A stretch of 64,000 bases of DNA from Paraescarpia echinospica (GCA_020002185.1 CM034535.1:65212506-65276505), one strand, 5' to 3'; positions 40,082-52,851 are shown, counted from the first letter of the stretch. Program-made: numbers and translations. The notes: generated from the sequence alone by a model not told the origin.

Positions 40082-41199
40082 CTATACAAATATGTTCTGT
40101 AGAATTCTACTAAAATGACGTGGCCATGATAATTCTATAGAATTTTATAGAAATTGAAGTGACTATAGAAATTGTATGGAATTATACCGAATATTCTATA
40201 GAATTATATAGAATGTTTAATGCCACATCCATATTTTATAATTGTGACATAACTGTTATAAATATATAGAGTTATATAGTTTTTGTTTAGAATTCTATAA
40301 ATAATTTGCAGAGGTGAGGCAGGCATTGATAGAAGTCCCCCATTTGTTCCCTTTTCTTCTTCCCCATTTCCTTTCCACTCGTTCCACGTCCAGCCCACTT
40401 TAAGCGACGTCTCACTAGCGTTCTCCTGAAACACTGAGAGTAAAACAACTCCGTTTGGCATGATGCAATACTTGTGATATAAATGCGCCAAAATCAAATT
40501 TCTAACATTTGTCGACAATGTTATGACATTTGTTGACTTTGCGGCTCGTGACCCCTAACGATGACTTGGAGCGTGAAGGAGACTAGGAAACGTGCGGCGT
40601 CGCGGAACTGTTGCATAATTACTAGCGTCCGTGAGGGGCTGACTTCTTTATTCGCTGGAGCGTGGTAGGGTCAAGGGTCCGTTGCCCGTCACAAAACAGC
40701 CATTCATATAACCGTGATGGGCAGGGACGTAATTAAAACTATTTATAAATTTATGTTTACGTTAGTTGCTGTCCGGGTATGGCTCGTCATTGTTTGGACT
40801 TGGTCAACCATAATGGGGCTGGTTGTTAAAGAGAACTACATACATACACGCATGTACTCACGCATGCACGTAAGCACACACAGACGTACAGACACGGATA
40901 AACGCGAACATCTATATATATGTATGTATCTATCTATCCATCTGTCTGTCTTTCTATCTATCTATATCTTTTTATATGTCTGTCTGTCTGTCTGTCAAGG
41001 TGGATGTTTTAGCGGGCTTCGGGGGGATGCAAATCGAGGTTTTTGCTTTCAGCTTCAACCTCCCCCACCCCCTATGTTCTGATCCGTCTAAAAACTGAAC
41101 ATTTTGTAGTGAACATTTACATGTAAAACTACTTAGGCATGATAAATGTGTTGTGTCAAGAGTGAATCGCGCATGTTTTGAAGAATGATGTGCGTGCGT

Positions 41200-42040
41200 G
41201 CGTCTGTGGGTGCATGTCTGTGGTATATGTGTACCTGTGCACATGAGTGTGTGCGTGTGTGTGTGTGCGTATATGCGTACGTGCGTACGTGAGTTTTAAG
41301 GGCCTATTTATATATACATGTAGGGTATAAATGAGTGTGTGTGGGCGCGCGCACACGAGCATACGGGCATCCACACATGCGTTCGTGCGTTAATACACAT
41401 ACACACATGCATGCACTTACGTACACACTTAGACCGTACATGCATACATATATAGGCCCTTAATATGCACGTACGCAAACACACACGCGCGCGCGCACAC
41501 GTACACACACGCATCCGCCCACATCTCCACACACACGCACACACACACACATCCCCCCACACTCACACACACATATATACACGCACACATACACACACAT
41601 CCTCACACATACACACACGCACACACACACATCCCCCCACACATACTCACACACTTACACACAAACACGCACACATACGCACCCACATGCACACGCACAC
41701 ACGTACGCACGTACACACACGCACGTGTACCACACACCACACACACAGCTGCTCACAAGCTTTCAACATACATTATTTTCATGTTATTTAGAATCATGTT
41801 AGAATGACTATGCGCACGTGTAAACGCACATACATGAATGCACACACGCACGGATGACACACGCACAGACGCGCACGCGCAAACGCACACACATACACAC
41901 ACAGCTGCTCACAAGCTTTCAACATATATTATTTTCATATTATTTAGAATGATGTTAGAATAACAATGTGCACGTGTGACAGATGACACATACACAGACG
42001 CGCACGCACACGCGCACGCGCACGCGCACACGCACACATA
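41200..42040. repeat. CA/CG microsatellite cluster
   Basis: Alternating CACA/CACG and GTGT/GTGC arrays (41200-41300, 41330-41440, 41470-41750, 41840-41900, 41990-42035). AGCTGCTCACAAGCTTTCAACAT occurs twice here (41750, 41903) and once near 30812. The Cys/Val and His/Thr frames are artefacts. Confidence 0.9.
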
Positions 42041-42720
42041 CATACAAATATGTACACCAGGTTTGCTGTTGCTGATAGATGTACTTGTAAACAGGATTAA
42101 AATGTAGAAAGTGCGTGTCGACAGGCCGTAGTGCAGTCTTCCGCGATGTGGCCGCATAAGACTCACATTGTGTCCGCATCGTCGACTCGCGGTCGTGGGC
42201 AACACACGACGGCCACGTGTCTGGTACATTCTCAAGTCGTGTCAACGCCTCTCAAAACTGGGCTTCCTGCATCGTAAATTAATTATTGACAACTTAGGGT
42301 GATTTATTAATAGTGGCAATGCGAGAAACGTCTACTAGTAACCTCTTCGTGAAGTTTGATGCTTTCCTTGCCATTTCTGAGACGCGGAAACTTTTGCGTA
42401 ATTGGCGCCTGTTAGAGGGACCCTCCAGACCATGGGTTCAAACCCTTTGGCACTGTTTACATAAATACAAGCGTTGCCCCCCGGTCTACCTTTGCGTTGG
42501 AGCGTAGTAACGTTTCACGTCATTTACTCGACGCGACATTCTTGTAAGCCGCAACGGGCTGGGTCATAATAATAACTATTTATAAATTTATGTTGACGTT
42601 AGCTGTTATGTTGTCCAGGACAGTTCCACGTTGAAAGGGGTTGGTCAACCAGCACGTGGCTCGCTGGTTCAGACACGTATTGAACGGTACCTGGGTCGAG
42701 TAAGTTCGTTCTTCTATTTA

Positions 42721-42964
42721 ATAATAATAATACAGGTTCTTTTACCGCGCGATCTCTAACTAATAGTTAATCAATGCGCTCACAATATAGAAACATTATA
42801 AAACAATTAAAATAATATATAAATTAGTTAATTTACAAGATAAATAAATAAATAAAAAATAGATTAATAAATTAACAAGAGTCACTAAAACGTCCTATAA
42901 ATAAATCTTGCTATTGTCCACCATAAGTCTGTTTAAATAAAAACACAGACGGAGCATCTCGTAG
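42721..42964 (-). mobile_element. LINE/SINE tail insertion, second copy
   Basis: Same sequence and same TTCTATTTA flanks as 31473-31753, slightly shortened. It begins (AAT)n, then ACAGGTTCTTTTACCGCGCG. Confidence 0.75.
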
Positions 42965-44175
42965 TTTCTATTTAATGTATCGATCAGCATTAACCAGATG
43001 TAATGAGGTTGCCCCCTGACGTTACAGGTGCATGTAAACAACGACACTTAGTCAGAGGGAGTCGATGTTTCCCTTGTGTATGATATTCGTGCAACTGGCT
43101 GTCCATTCTGATTTAACCCGTACATATCGCAGATTTCAGTTCATCTGCCAGAGCCTGTGTTTTGCATTGGCGGGGAAAGGTGTAGCAGTACATTAGTAAA
43201 TGAGCACTGATGGTTGTAGGCCTCAGGAAAAGGCATGTCCAGCGTAACATAGAAACTAATTTGAAAATCAAATACGTAAACGAGCTTGGTCGCAAAATTA
43301 CCCAACATTTTATAACCACTCTCATGAGTGTTTTAATAAAATAACATTGTTTAAGTTCACCGAGTCTTGCTGTAGGAGAAATGCGTGTCACATTCAGCGA
43401 GGTCTCCGTAACTAGGTGGCTCAGGTCTAGTAGGGTTCAATGTTAATTACGCCAACGCTTGTGAATACGCGGGCGGCAACAGTGATCAACGCAAGCATTT
43501 TATTACATAAGCTTATATATGAATACCAAAATAAACTATTTTATAGCAACGATAAACAAAACAACTTCTAGCCTCTAATCTACCCTACCTCGGCTCACAG
43601 ATAAACTTTGAAACCCAAATAAAAATACTAGAACGGCCCGTCCAAAAAATAAATATTATTCACACTCAAGAGAATTTCACTCGTTAACCCATTACAAGAT
43701 CTGGTCTGCTCAGACTCAGATAAATAGCATGGAAGAATCTACACCATCCCCAGTATAGGGAAAACTAATCTCTTAATTACATACATAGATCGGGGATCTA
43801 TATTATTCCCAGACTACAATCTCTTAATCACATTTAATATATAGTCAGTCAGACAGTAGACTAGTCGGTTCTAACAGCAATATATAATATTGAATTGTCA
43901 CTTCCCTACATATGGTCTCACCGCTCACGTTCCGTTAGCCCGACTTGGCTAGTTCATCACGAGATCACACGAGATCACAAGATGACCGTTCGACGGAAGT
44001 CATCCTCGCACGCCAGGGCTGTTTGCCATGCAAAACTAGCCCTGGCAGATCTCATACGCGAAGTGCGGAAGTTAGTTGAGTCAAACTAGTAATTGACTTC
44101 GCCAATCGCGACTGCGTCACCCATGTGAACTGTGCAAATACCCGCCCAATTTGAAGACGGATAAACGACTTCTGG

Positions 44176-44739
44176 GAGTGTGCCGGAAGTGTCCATCCCG
44201 CTGTCCGCCGCTCCGATCTCCGTCACTCGCTCGCCCGGTCACGCGCTCGCCCGGTCACGTTGACACGGCTGTCTCGCTTCGCGACGGCTCGTTCCGTCGG
44301 TCTGCAGACGACGCCCGTTCTCTTGGAAGATCTACGCGAAGTGCGGGAGTTAGTTAATATTGCAGGAATGTGTTGATGGCGATGTAGCGAAAAATCCTGC
44401 CGCTGAAACATACTGCCGCATCGACCCATTAATGCGCATGTCCAGAAGTACAGTTTTTCGCGGGGAGACGCCAGGGTTTGTTATATGTTAGCAAGGGGCG
44501 AAAAATCCTGCCGCTGTAAAATACGGTCCACCGACCCTGGATTCAGGCTGGCACCTGGTCGGGTCCTGTTGATTTGTTTGTTTTTAAGTCATGGAGTAAT
44601 TTGGCGACTCCTTTTGTTGTGATGGTGATGTGTTTTATACTAATAATCTATTGATATGTCTGTGTATACATTGATGAATGTTGCATGTGCATTGTGCATC
44701 ACTCAATTTTGTATATATATATATATATATATATCTCAT
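44176..44739. other. Repeat fragments, no gene
   Basis: GAAGATCTACGCGAAGTGCG (44326) echoes the end of the duplicated block at 44048. The GTAGCGAAAAATCCTGCCGC and GTTGTGATGGTGATG blocks follow. An (AT)n run sits at 44711-44734. Confidence 0.6.
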
Positions 44740-45990
44740 TATCATCATTCATCATCGTGCACCCGTAGTGTCCCGTGGTTGGGCAAAGGCTTCAGCATGT
44801 CGTTTCCAAATCTGCCTGTCTTGCGCTATCCTCAGCCAGATGGTGCCCTTCCAGTACTCGTCTAGTTCGTCCCTCCACCGTCTCGCTGGTCTTCCTCTAG
44901 ATCGTTTCCCTTCGTAAGGTCTCCAGGTTGTGATACGCGATGTCCATCGGTTATCTCGTAGTCTGCTAATGTGCGCTGTCCAGGTCCACGTCTGTCTTCT
45001 GATTTGTTCTATCACGTCTATGACCTTTGTCTTCTGTCTTACCCAGATGTTTTTTTCCCCGATATGTGATGTTTAACATACTTCTTTCCATCTTTGTTTG
45101 TGCGGATGCTAGCTTGTTCTTTGCCTGGACGGTGAGTCATCATGTTTCCGCGCCGTATGTCATCGCTGGAAATACGCATGAGTTGTAAACTTATCTCTTC
45201 AAGCATGTTCCAAAGTTACCCTTGAAGATGTCGCGGTGTTTGGCGAAAGCTGTACAGCCGGCGGTGATCCTTCTTTGAATCTCCTTGTCTTGGTTTTTGT
45301 CTCTGATACTGTATCGCTGTCCCAGAAAGGCGTAGCTTTCAACGTTCTCTATCTGCGTCGTGTTGATATATATTGGAGTGTCATTTTCTAGCATCACTTT
45401 TGTCTTCGAGATTTTCATTCTTAGACCTTATTTTTTACTTTCATCAGCTAGCTCCTGCAGCATGTTTTGTAGTTCTTGCAATAGCGCATATGACTATGTC
45501 GTCGGCGGAGCGAAGATGGCTGATATATTCTCCGTCTGTCCTCAAACCTCTGGTTTCCAAGGTCAATCTTCGGAATATACTTTCGAGTGTTGCGTGAACA
45601 GCTTCAGCGATATGGTGGCACCCTGTCGTACTCCTCTCTTGATGTTGATCTTGTTGCACTTTTTGTGTAAGTGGGCTGTCACCGAGCTGTTAGTGTAGAT
45701 GTCTTTCAGGAGATCGATGTACACATCTTCTATCCCCTGTTCTTGAAAGGAGGTCAGTATTGCTTGAGTTTGCACCGAGTCGAAAGCCTTCTCGTAATCG
45801 ACGAAAGCGATGCAGAGCGGATACTATATTCTCGGCACTTCTCTTTCAGTTGGTTTACGACGTGTATGTGGTCTGTCGTTGAGTATCTTATTCTGAATCA
45901 TCCTACTTGCTCTCGTGGCTGGTTTTCGTCGAGTGTCAATATTTGTCAGTCCATATTTTGTCAGCCTGCACGCGATCAGACACGCGATCG
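44740..45990 (-). mobile_element. Degenerate RTE-like LINE (reverse transcriptase)
   Basis: Minus-strand pieces read YSTTDHIHVVNQLKEKCREY, then FVDYEKAFDSVQTQAIL (motif A), then RGVRQGATISLKLF, then SADDIVI (active site), then NVESYAFLGQRYS, and last a C-terminal region with DNRWTSRITTWRPYEGKRSR and GRPARRW. These are RTE-clade landmarks in the right order. There are multiple stops and frameshifts. The 3' end is GATGATGAATGATGATAATG next to an AT run, as is usual for RTE tails. The 5' end abuts the GT array at 46018. Confidence 0.82.
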
Positions 45991-46014
45991 AATGACATGC
46001 TACGTAACTATGAG

Positions 46015-46017
<3 letters not shown>

Positions 46018-46096
<79 letters not shown>

Positions 46097-46129
46097 TGTA
46101 TGTGTGTGTGTGTATTTATGTATGTATGC

Positions 46130-46160
<31 letters not shown>
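46018..46160. repeat. GT array followed by an AT run
   Basis: Nearly pure (GT)n to about 46113, then TATGTATG, then (AT)n at 46134-46160. Confidence 0.95.
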
Positions 46161-46164
<4 letters not shown>

Positions 46165-47379
46165 CTTAGTGTGTCCAATCATAAAAATAAACTAAAAGTA
46201 CATGTTACCATTTATGAAGGCAAGCCAGAGCACACACATAACTGAATGCACATCTCATGTGTGATCAGAAATGTAAGTAGTAATAACAATAAAAATACAA
46301 AGAGATACTTCATAAAACACAGTAGCAACTATGAGTATACATAGGGACATTGTTTTTCCGTTTCAAAAAAGGCAAATTCTGTTTCATAGCCATTTCAGAA
46401 AAAGGCAAATTCTGCGTCAAATGATGCATTTTCTGTTTAAAAGTGAAACAGAAACCCATTTCTGTTCTGAAAAATAATATTTTATTTCAAAGTTAACTTT
46501 AAAAAATAATACATTCTGTAAAATATTTAAAATTTCACAATGTTATGATCTCTGCATCTAAATAATACTGTTTTACTGTGTGGTTAACCTTTCTAACAAC
46601 ACTTATTTGTGCGATATTTGCAATACAATGACAACCGTACATAATCAAATTAGATAATCAAATAATTCATGTCGCACAATAACGTAAATGCCTGGTTGTT
46701 TCTAATACAGCAGTACTTAATATATAAGTTAATAAATGTAAATTAAACAAACTATTAATAATTATGAATGCTCAAATCACTGATGCTGTTTCACTGATAA
46801 TATTCAATCATTTTAGCTACGTCTATATATGACGCCATTCAACGGAATTGGTTAGAACTATGAAACGCGGGCTATATCACTTTGAGCCAGCGTAACCTAG
46901 GCTGTTGTTATTCCTTCGACTTTTGTATTCGAAACCGGAATATATACACTTATGCGTGTTCTGCGATGTGACAATTACATTTAATTAGCAACATGTCTTC
47001 AATGCCCTTAGCGGACAGCCAGACAACGATCGCGAAACGGTTTATGTTAGCGCCTTCCGCCCGCGTCCCTGTTTACGTCGGTTGACACGAAGTAGCACCG
47101 GCGCGGCGCCATGACTGATGACAGTCGTAACGATTTGCCTTGCGCGTTTTAAAAATCCTGCGTCATAAATCCACCAAAATAAACGAATATCGTTGCATAG
47201 TAATCATGCTTGTTTCAAAATGTCGCTATTAAACTCAGTATTGTTTATGGTGTTGGTGATTCTATTCTTTCAGCGTTTACGCCGTTTCCGTTTGAAAACA
47301 CAAATTCCGTTTCGAAACGTCGATTACGCGGAATTCCATCCGTTTCCCAAGATCGCGCGATCTGCATTAACCTGTCGCT
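46161..47379. other. Gene-free stretch
   Basis: A short internal repeat (CAAAAAAGGCAAATTCTG/CAGAAAAAGGCAAATTCTG, ~46365-46415) is present. The 47193-47443 frames are unrecognised and lie at the edge of the inverted duplication. Confidence 0.45.
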
Positions 47380-48890
47380 TGACAAAGCCGTTTTATTCAA
47401 ATACAAATCTTCCCGCATCTGTATTGTAATGCATGCCCATTAGTTCAGCTACATAACAAAAACACAACAGTGTTTATTACGACATCGCCGTTTATTACGA
47501 CGTTTTCATCAAACGACAAGCGCGTCTTTGAAAGCCAAACACACCCAGGCATAGCGTGTTCATCCTTTCGCATGATCAAACATGAGGTGGGCGTGTTTGC
47601 GCGTGTGCGCGTGTGCGCGTGCGTGTGTGTGCAGTGAATCTATGAACGACGTAACCAATGATGTTAAAAATGTTGAGGATCCCCTGGACGCCATGTATAA
47701 ATCGACTGTGGTAGATAAGTGTCTGAAAACGTCGGACTGCTACAAAAGAATTCGTTCGTAGTAAGCGACAAGTTTGACATTGTTTTGTTTTTCGGCAAAG
47801 CCTATGTCTTCTTTGAATTTTGGGTACTCAAAAGAGCGATGTCCGGACCCCCTCGAAACCCTCTGGATCCGCCTATGCCGTTTATTGCAGTGTAGGCACT
47901 ACGTTCCGATTAATTACCTGCGTAACTTGTCACAAATTAAAAGCCGCATATCTAGCTGGAATTAAACTCATTTGTATGATAATTTTATTCAAATGCGTAA
48001 ATGTTCTATGCCCACTGTTCTTATTCAAGGCGTTGCGTTGCAATCTTTTCAGGAAAAGGAGATACACCGTGTCCTGCAAGTGACTTTATGACAATAAAGC
48101 AATGCTGGTGTTTGCAGCTGTTGTGCAGTTTCACGACTGTCTGGTGAGTATTGCAGTTACGTCATAGTAGATCAGTTCTTACCACCTGTGTCGGAACCCA
48201 AAATTGTTTTTTTGAGTGGGTCGCCAAGAGTTATCGGTGCCAGGTGTCTGTCTGAATGTTTCTTTGTTGTTATACCTGCCCATATCAGATGCATATAAAA
48301 AAATAACGTATGCCAAATTAATTATCCCAGGGCATTTCAAATTCACGCGACAGTAGTCGTAAATTGATCGTCTCGTTTGCATCTGGTTTGGACTCTTATG
48401 TTATTACGTTGGCCTTGGCCGCCTCCCACATCGTACAGTCTGAACCAATACACAACTGCGAATGATCTCTTGCCATTACTTCTACCAATCAATTAACTAT
48501 TCGAGGGCTGCTTATAACGACAAAACCATTATGACGCAATACATTGAGAACATTTTAACACACCATTTCACCGCATAAAGTAGCGCAATTAACCAGCCGA
48601 TAACACGTAAACATCTATCTAAACCGTGTTTTTGTAATAAAAGTTAAACATATGTGTTTAAGAAATATCACATCATTTTGTATTTCTACATAACGTTTTA
48701 CTCAACGTTTTAAACCAAATCAGCCCAGGTAGCGAATTATCTACCATTACCTGATGGCAATGAACACCAAACAGTCGAACAATTTAGCAGCAAATACAAA
48801 CATAGCATCATTCTTACAAAACACACTTGCAGGACACCGCGTAGCTTTTTTACTAAAACGTTGGCAAAGTATCGTCTTGAAATAGAAACC
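47380..48890 (-). repeat. Inverted segmental duplication, arm 2
   Basis: Reverse-complement counterpart of 35850-37440, including the GTGCGCGTGTGCGCGTG array, AGTGAATCTATGAACGACGT, GTGTCTGAAAACGTCGGACT and the long-TIR element. Confidence 0.85.
47886..48886. mobile_element. Long-TIR element, copy 2 (one end truncated)
   Basis: One terminus (GTGTAGGCACTACGTTCCGA at 47890) matches copy 1's right terminus. The other end stops matching near 48886, so about 115 bp of that TIR is missing. The internal frame seen in copy 1 is broken here. Confidence 0.55.
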
Positions 48891-49088
48891 ACATCTGTAA
48901 ACATTACCGGATATCCACTTTGGGAAATCCTTGGTGAACACATTGTGCTACATAGAGTAATATGCTGCTGATGTCCGCCTCCTCTTGTGTTCATGGCTGA
49001 ATATACTGCAGGTCGTTGGTGGCTTTATGGACTGTGGTCACAACTATCTGATCTTCGGTGCTGATGATTACCTATCCACCGGAAACGA

Positions 49089-49499
49089 ATGACCTTGTAC
49101 ATTGTAGCAAATAATGAAATTCTGAGTGGTTCGACTATATATTCGGCGTTCTCTTATTGGTTGCTTGAGGATGTCAGCAAAATACCTACTACATACAATA
49201 TATACTCTTCCGACAGTTGCCAACTGGGATGTAATGTAGATGATACATTATTGCTGGGCATCATCTACATGCACTGCTCACACATTTGTGTCGAGGTATG
49301 GAGCAATCTGATGAGAAGTACTATGTTTGGTACGCCAGTCAGTCTGATTGTGATCCTTGTCATAATTGGCGTTTTTCGGTCGTTTCGTCCGCATATCTTC
49401 CCTACTATATTTCCATGTGCCCATAACAGTGTATTCCGTTTGCATTACACAGTTTTGTCTATGACTAAGTTTGTACTCGGAGTCTGCATATATGCGTGA
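49089..49499 (+). CDS. Unrecognised 136-residue open frame
   Basis: The longest non-repetitive ATG-to-stop frame in this part of the window. It has two hydrophobic stretches (around VSLIVILVIIGVF and the C-terminus) and several Cys. I recognise no domain. There is no splice context, paralogue or codon signal to support it, and it lies in repeat-rich ground. It could be part of the following LINE's upstream flank or chance. Confidence 0.15.
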   Translation: MTLYIVANNEILSGSTIYSAFSYWLLEDVSKIPTTYNIYSSDSCQLGCNVDDTLLLGIIYMHCSHICVEVWSNLMRSTMFGTPVSLIVILVIIGVFRSFRPHIFPTIFPCAHNSVFRLHYTVLSMTKFVLGVCIYA

Positions 49500-50147
49500 A
49501 TTCAGCGATTTTTGGATTACACAAATGTTTAAATGCTGACACTAAGGATGATATTTATTTAGCAAAGTTGTTTTGTATGCCAGACTATAGTTCAATGATG
49601 CTTTGTTGAGTTTTTAATTGGAAGCTTAAACACTAACTTTCAACTCCATCAAGATACCTGTGATATATCTGGCCCTGTCACCATGGATTAAGGACTTCTA
49701 TTACATTTACAGCAAAATCGTCACTCTGTGAGGGTGATTGACTTGATGTTTACATCGGCCTAATGTCATTGCTGAGAAAACGTGTTGCTGTTTCTGCACA
49801 AAAAAGTCCATTCGTAAGTTGCCAGTATACCTCAAGACGTTTTGTCAACGTTAAGCCGAATGTCATCACGGTCACCTCGAGCTATCTGGTATCAATTTAT
49901 ATACTACACACACCAATGCGATTGCTATACAGAAGCGTCATGACGTAAGAATATACCTTCTGCTGTGCTGAGAAAGTCTCACTCTGTATTCTACTGGACA
50001 ATGTGAGTAAGAAACGTTTAAAAAGACTACCAATAAACTTATTATCGCTCACTGTCCAATTGAATTCGGCGGGAACTGGTGCGCACAATCCTGCCAGGTA
50101 ATCAGTCACGCTCGTCCTCCTATCTGGAACGCGCGTTACGCTGTACA
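49500..50147. other. Upstream flank / possible 5' UTR of the next LINE
   Basis: No gene supported. The 5' boundary of the LINE is not visible. Confidence 0.4.
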
Positions 50148-50935
50148 ATGTCACAACGAACGCGCGCCAAGACGTCCTCCACGGATGAGCGCGGTGTCGA
50201 CGGCGTGTGTGAAAGCCCGCGCCCACAAAAGAAATTCTCAATGAAAAAAGCCCCGCTAGATCTCCTGAAGGATGGTACTACCATCCAGACAATCGCCACG
50301 TCAATATGTGAAACAATAATCAAAGAACTTCTAAAAACGCCGCCAACTTTCATAGACATTCTCGTCACATCAATCTTAAACTCTGGCAACTTCAACAAAA
50401 TCAAAGAAGAGTTGTACCAAGCATGCTGCATGAACATGACCAAAACATCCACAGCAATAACTGCAGTTGAAAATAAAGTACGCAGGCTCGAACAGGCAAA
50501 TGTGGCGTTGGCTGACCAGATAGACGACTTGGAGCAATACAGCCGGCGCAATTGCCTGCTCTTTCATGAACAACAAAAGGAGACGACCACCAACGCGGTG
50601 ATCGACCTGTGCAGCAAGTCGCTAGGGGTCACGCCAGACTGCAAAAGCATCGACTGGGAAAATCACAAGGCGATAAACCACGCCCGATCATTGTAAAGTT
50701 CGCGCGATACGAACAACGACAAAAGATCTTCGCCGCAAAACGTAAACTGAAAGGAACAAAAAAGGTCGTAACTGAGAACTTAACAAAAAGACGCAGTGTG
50801 TTGCTGACGAAAGCGCGATCTGCTGCCGGGGTGCAAGCAACATGGACTATGGGCGGTCGCATTGCGTGTCTACTATCATCCAGGCGCAAGTTAAACATTA
50901 CCACCGAGCGCGAACTCAAACAACTTGAACGCTAA
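50148..50935 (+). pseudogene. LINE ORF1 protein (coiled coil + RNA-binding-like), frameshifted
   Basis: Begins MSQRTRAKTSSTDERG (a basic N-terminus). A coiled-coil-like stretch follows (AVENKVRRLEQANVALADQI, DDLEQYSRRNCLLFH). After a frameshift near 50650 come KPRPIIVKFARYEQRQKIF, VTENLTKRRSVLL and ATWTMGGRI. 'LEQYSRRNCL..' plus 'RPIIVKF' is the L1-type ORF1p pattern found in many invertebrate LINEs. It would bind and chaperone the LINE RNA. Confidence 0.78.
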
Positions 50936-51660
50936 GTGAAGTGACTACCCAAACGAACAACGACTCTTGTAATGTATAATAACATGGCAATGTGTATGCA
51001 AGCCGTGGGCATTCTGCCACCGTGCTTTAGCATTATTAATATGCCTAATCATCCTGTTTTTTATTTGTTTTTTTGGTCTTTTTGTCTTGCTTGTTTTGTT
51101 CCTCTGTAACGTGTTGACTAAGCCCTCTTTGTCTAGTTTAATGCCAAGGCATAGGTTGTCGTTAAATAGCATGATCCCTGTTATTTTATTATCTTGTATC
51201 TATCGAAATAACACTATATCCAAACACATTTTGTATAGATTAACGCCATGGCATAGGCTGTTTTACAAAATGCTATCGTTCAGCTCTTTGGTATCTCTAC
51301 TGTTCTCCTTAGCATATCTATTTTTAATGTTCTCCACCTGCCGATTCTAATTCTTGTGCAAACTGTTACAAATAATATAATGTTGATGAATGTAAATAGT
51401 ATTACCACACATTGTTTATATCTATATGCTTGTTCACTTTTATATGCGGTATTTGAACGTGTCAAACTGCCTTTTCTATGTTTCCATTATACGTGTTTAG
51501 TTTCAGCATTCAGTGATGAGTACATTAGTGTGGCATTATATTTCATAAATAGCGTGATGCCACTACTATCATCTCCAGATATGGTCATATCACATGTAAC
51601 ATACAGTAGTGTAGTATTTATTTATCAATTGGTTACGCATGATCAAATCATATTGAAATT
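50936..51660 (+). other. Inter-ORF region of the LINE
   Basis: AT-rich; only short frames, one of 110 residues at 51356-51688 with no recognisable domain. Either a long spacer or a decayed insertion. Confidence 0.45.
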
Positions 51661-52851
51661 ATGTCGATTGACACTGAAGAATTTCTAAGATTCAAAGGTG
51701 GCATTGATGAAAATGACTTCACAAAAATTATAAATTTGGACCCCGATGAAAGCTCAGTTAGAGCACAGACTCGATATTACTACGTTGGAGACTTGAAGGG
51801 CTTCCTGTCTAAAAACAAAAATAAATTAACAGTGTTAAATCTAAACATAGACTCTTTAAACTCCAAATTTGATGAGTTAAATATCTTGGTTAACACGCTG
51901 GCTGATTCAGATGTATTTATAAATGCCATATGTATACAAGAGGCAAGAATAGGGGAACACACAGACACTGAGCATCTTAAATTAAACAATTATACTATGA
52001 TAACCCAATCCTACACTAACAATTGTTCAAGAAAAGGAGGGCTGGTAACATACATATCAAACAATATTTCTGTAGTCAATTATAAATCGCATACTATCTA
52101 CTCAACCTGGGAAGGATTGTTTGTAAACATTATTGACGATTCGGGTAAAGACATTACAATACGTAACATATATAGACCTCCAAAAGATAACAATAATCAT
52201 GCCTCAATAGATTAATTTCTGCAAGATTTCACCCCCATAATCCGGAACTTGTGTAATTCCTCTAAACACATCGTGCTAACAGGATACTTTAATATTGATT
52301 TATTAAAGTTAAGCTACAATAATACATTTAAAGAATTTTATGATTCATTGGCAGAATTAGATCTGCCACCTATCATAACCTTACCAACCAGAATATAAAA
52401 AAACGCAACACTAATAGACCATATGTATTGCAAATCTCCAAACCCACTCACAATCTCACAGAGTGGTATACTAGCTATACAAATCTCTGATCACATGGCC
52501 ATATTTGCGGCTCTAAATTTTAAAGTTAATAAAACATTTAATAAACTAAAAACAATTAACACAAGACCATTTAAAGTAAACAAAATGCTGGGTTTTCTTG
52601 GAGAACTCGAAAACATAGAATGGACCGAAGTTTTTGATTGTAATGTAACTGCAGACCCTACGATAACCTATGATCAACAATTCACTACAAAACTTCATGA
52701 AATAATAAATAGGCACTTTCCATTAAAGTCTGTTAAATTCAATAAGTACAAACACAAAAAATCCGAATGGATGAATTGCAATCTCCTCTCAGAAATTAAA
52801 CAAAGGGACGAACTATACAGAACAGTCAACATGATAGAACCTGCACAATGA
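51661..52851 (+). pseudogene. LINE ORF2 endonuclease domain
   Basis: One frame with two in-frame stops (TAG at 52213, TAA at 52396). Markers: LNLNIDSLNSKFDEL, ICIQEARIG (Glu), KGGLVTYIS, IRNIYRPPK, IVLTGYFNIDLL (the expected G-D-F-N is now G-Y-F-N, so the catalytic Asp is lost), IDHMYC and ISDHMAI (S-D-H). AP-like endonuclease, inactive. Confidence 0.82.

Larger units (their letters stand above)
37441..40285. other. Gene-free stretch with hairpins and microsatellites
   Basis: A GTAGCGAAAAATCCTGCCGC block at 37611-37760 is duplicated near 44393-44530 and partly at 38374. A GT array lies at 38248-38325 and AT runs at 38698-38722 and 40036-40078. Between 40085 and 40220, TAGAATTCTATAGAA-type palindromic text recurs. 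Confidence 0.5.
40290..44175 (+). repeat. Segmental duplication copy 2 (contains family R copy d)
   Basis: Co-linear with 30100-33060 but lengthened by about 1 kb of microsatellite-rich sequence at 40900-42100. The LINE-tail insertion with its TTCTATTTA duplication is present (42721-42964), so it predates the duplication. Non-coding. Confidence 0.88.
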
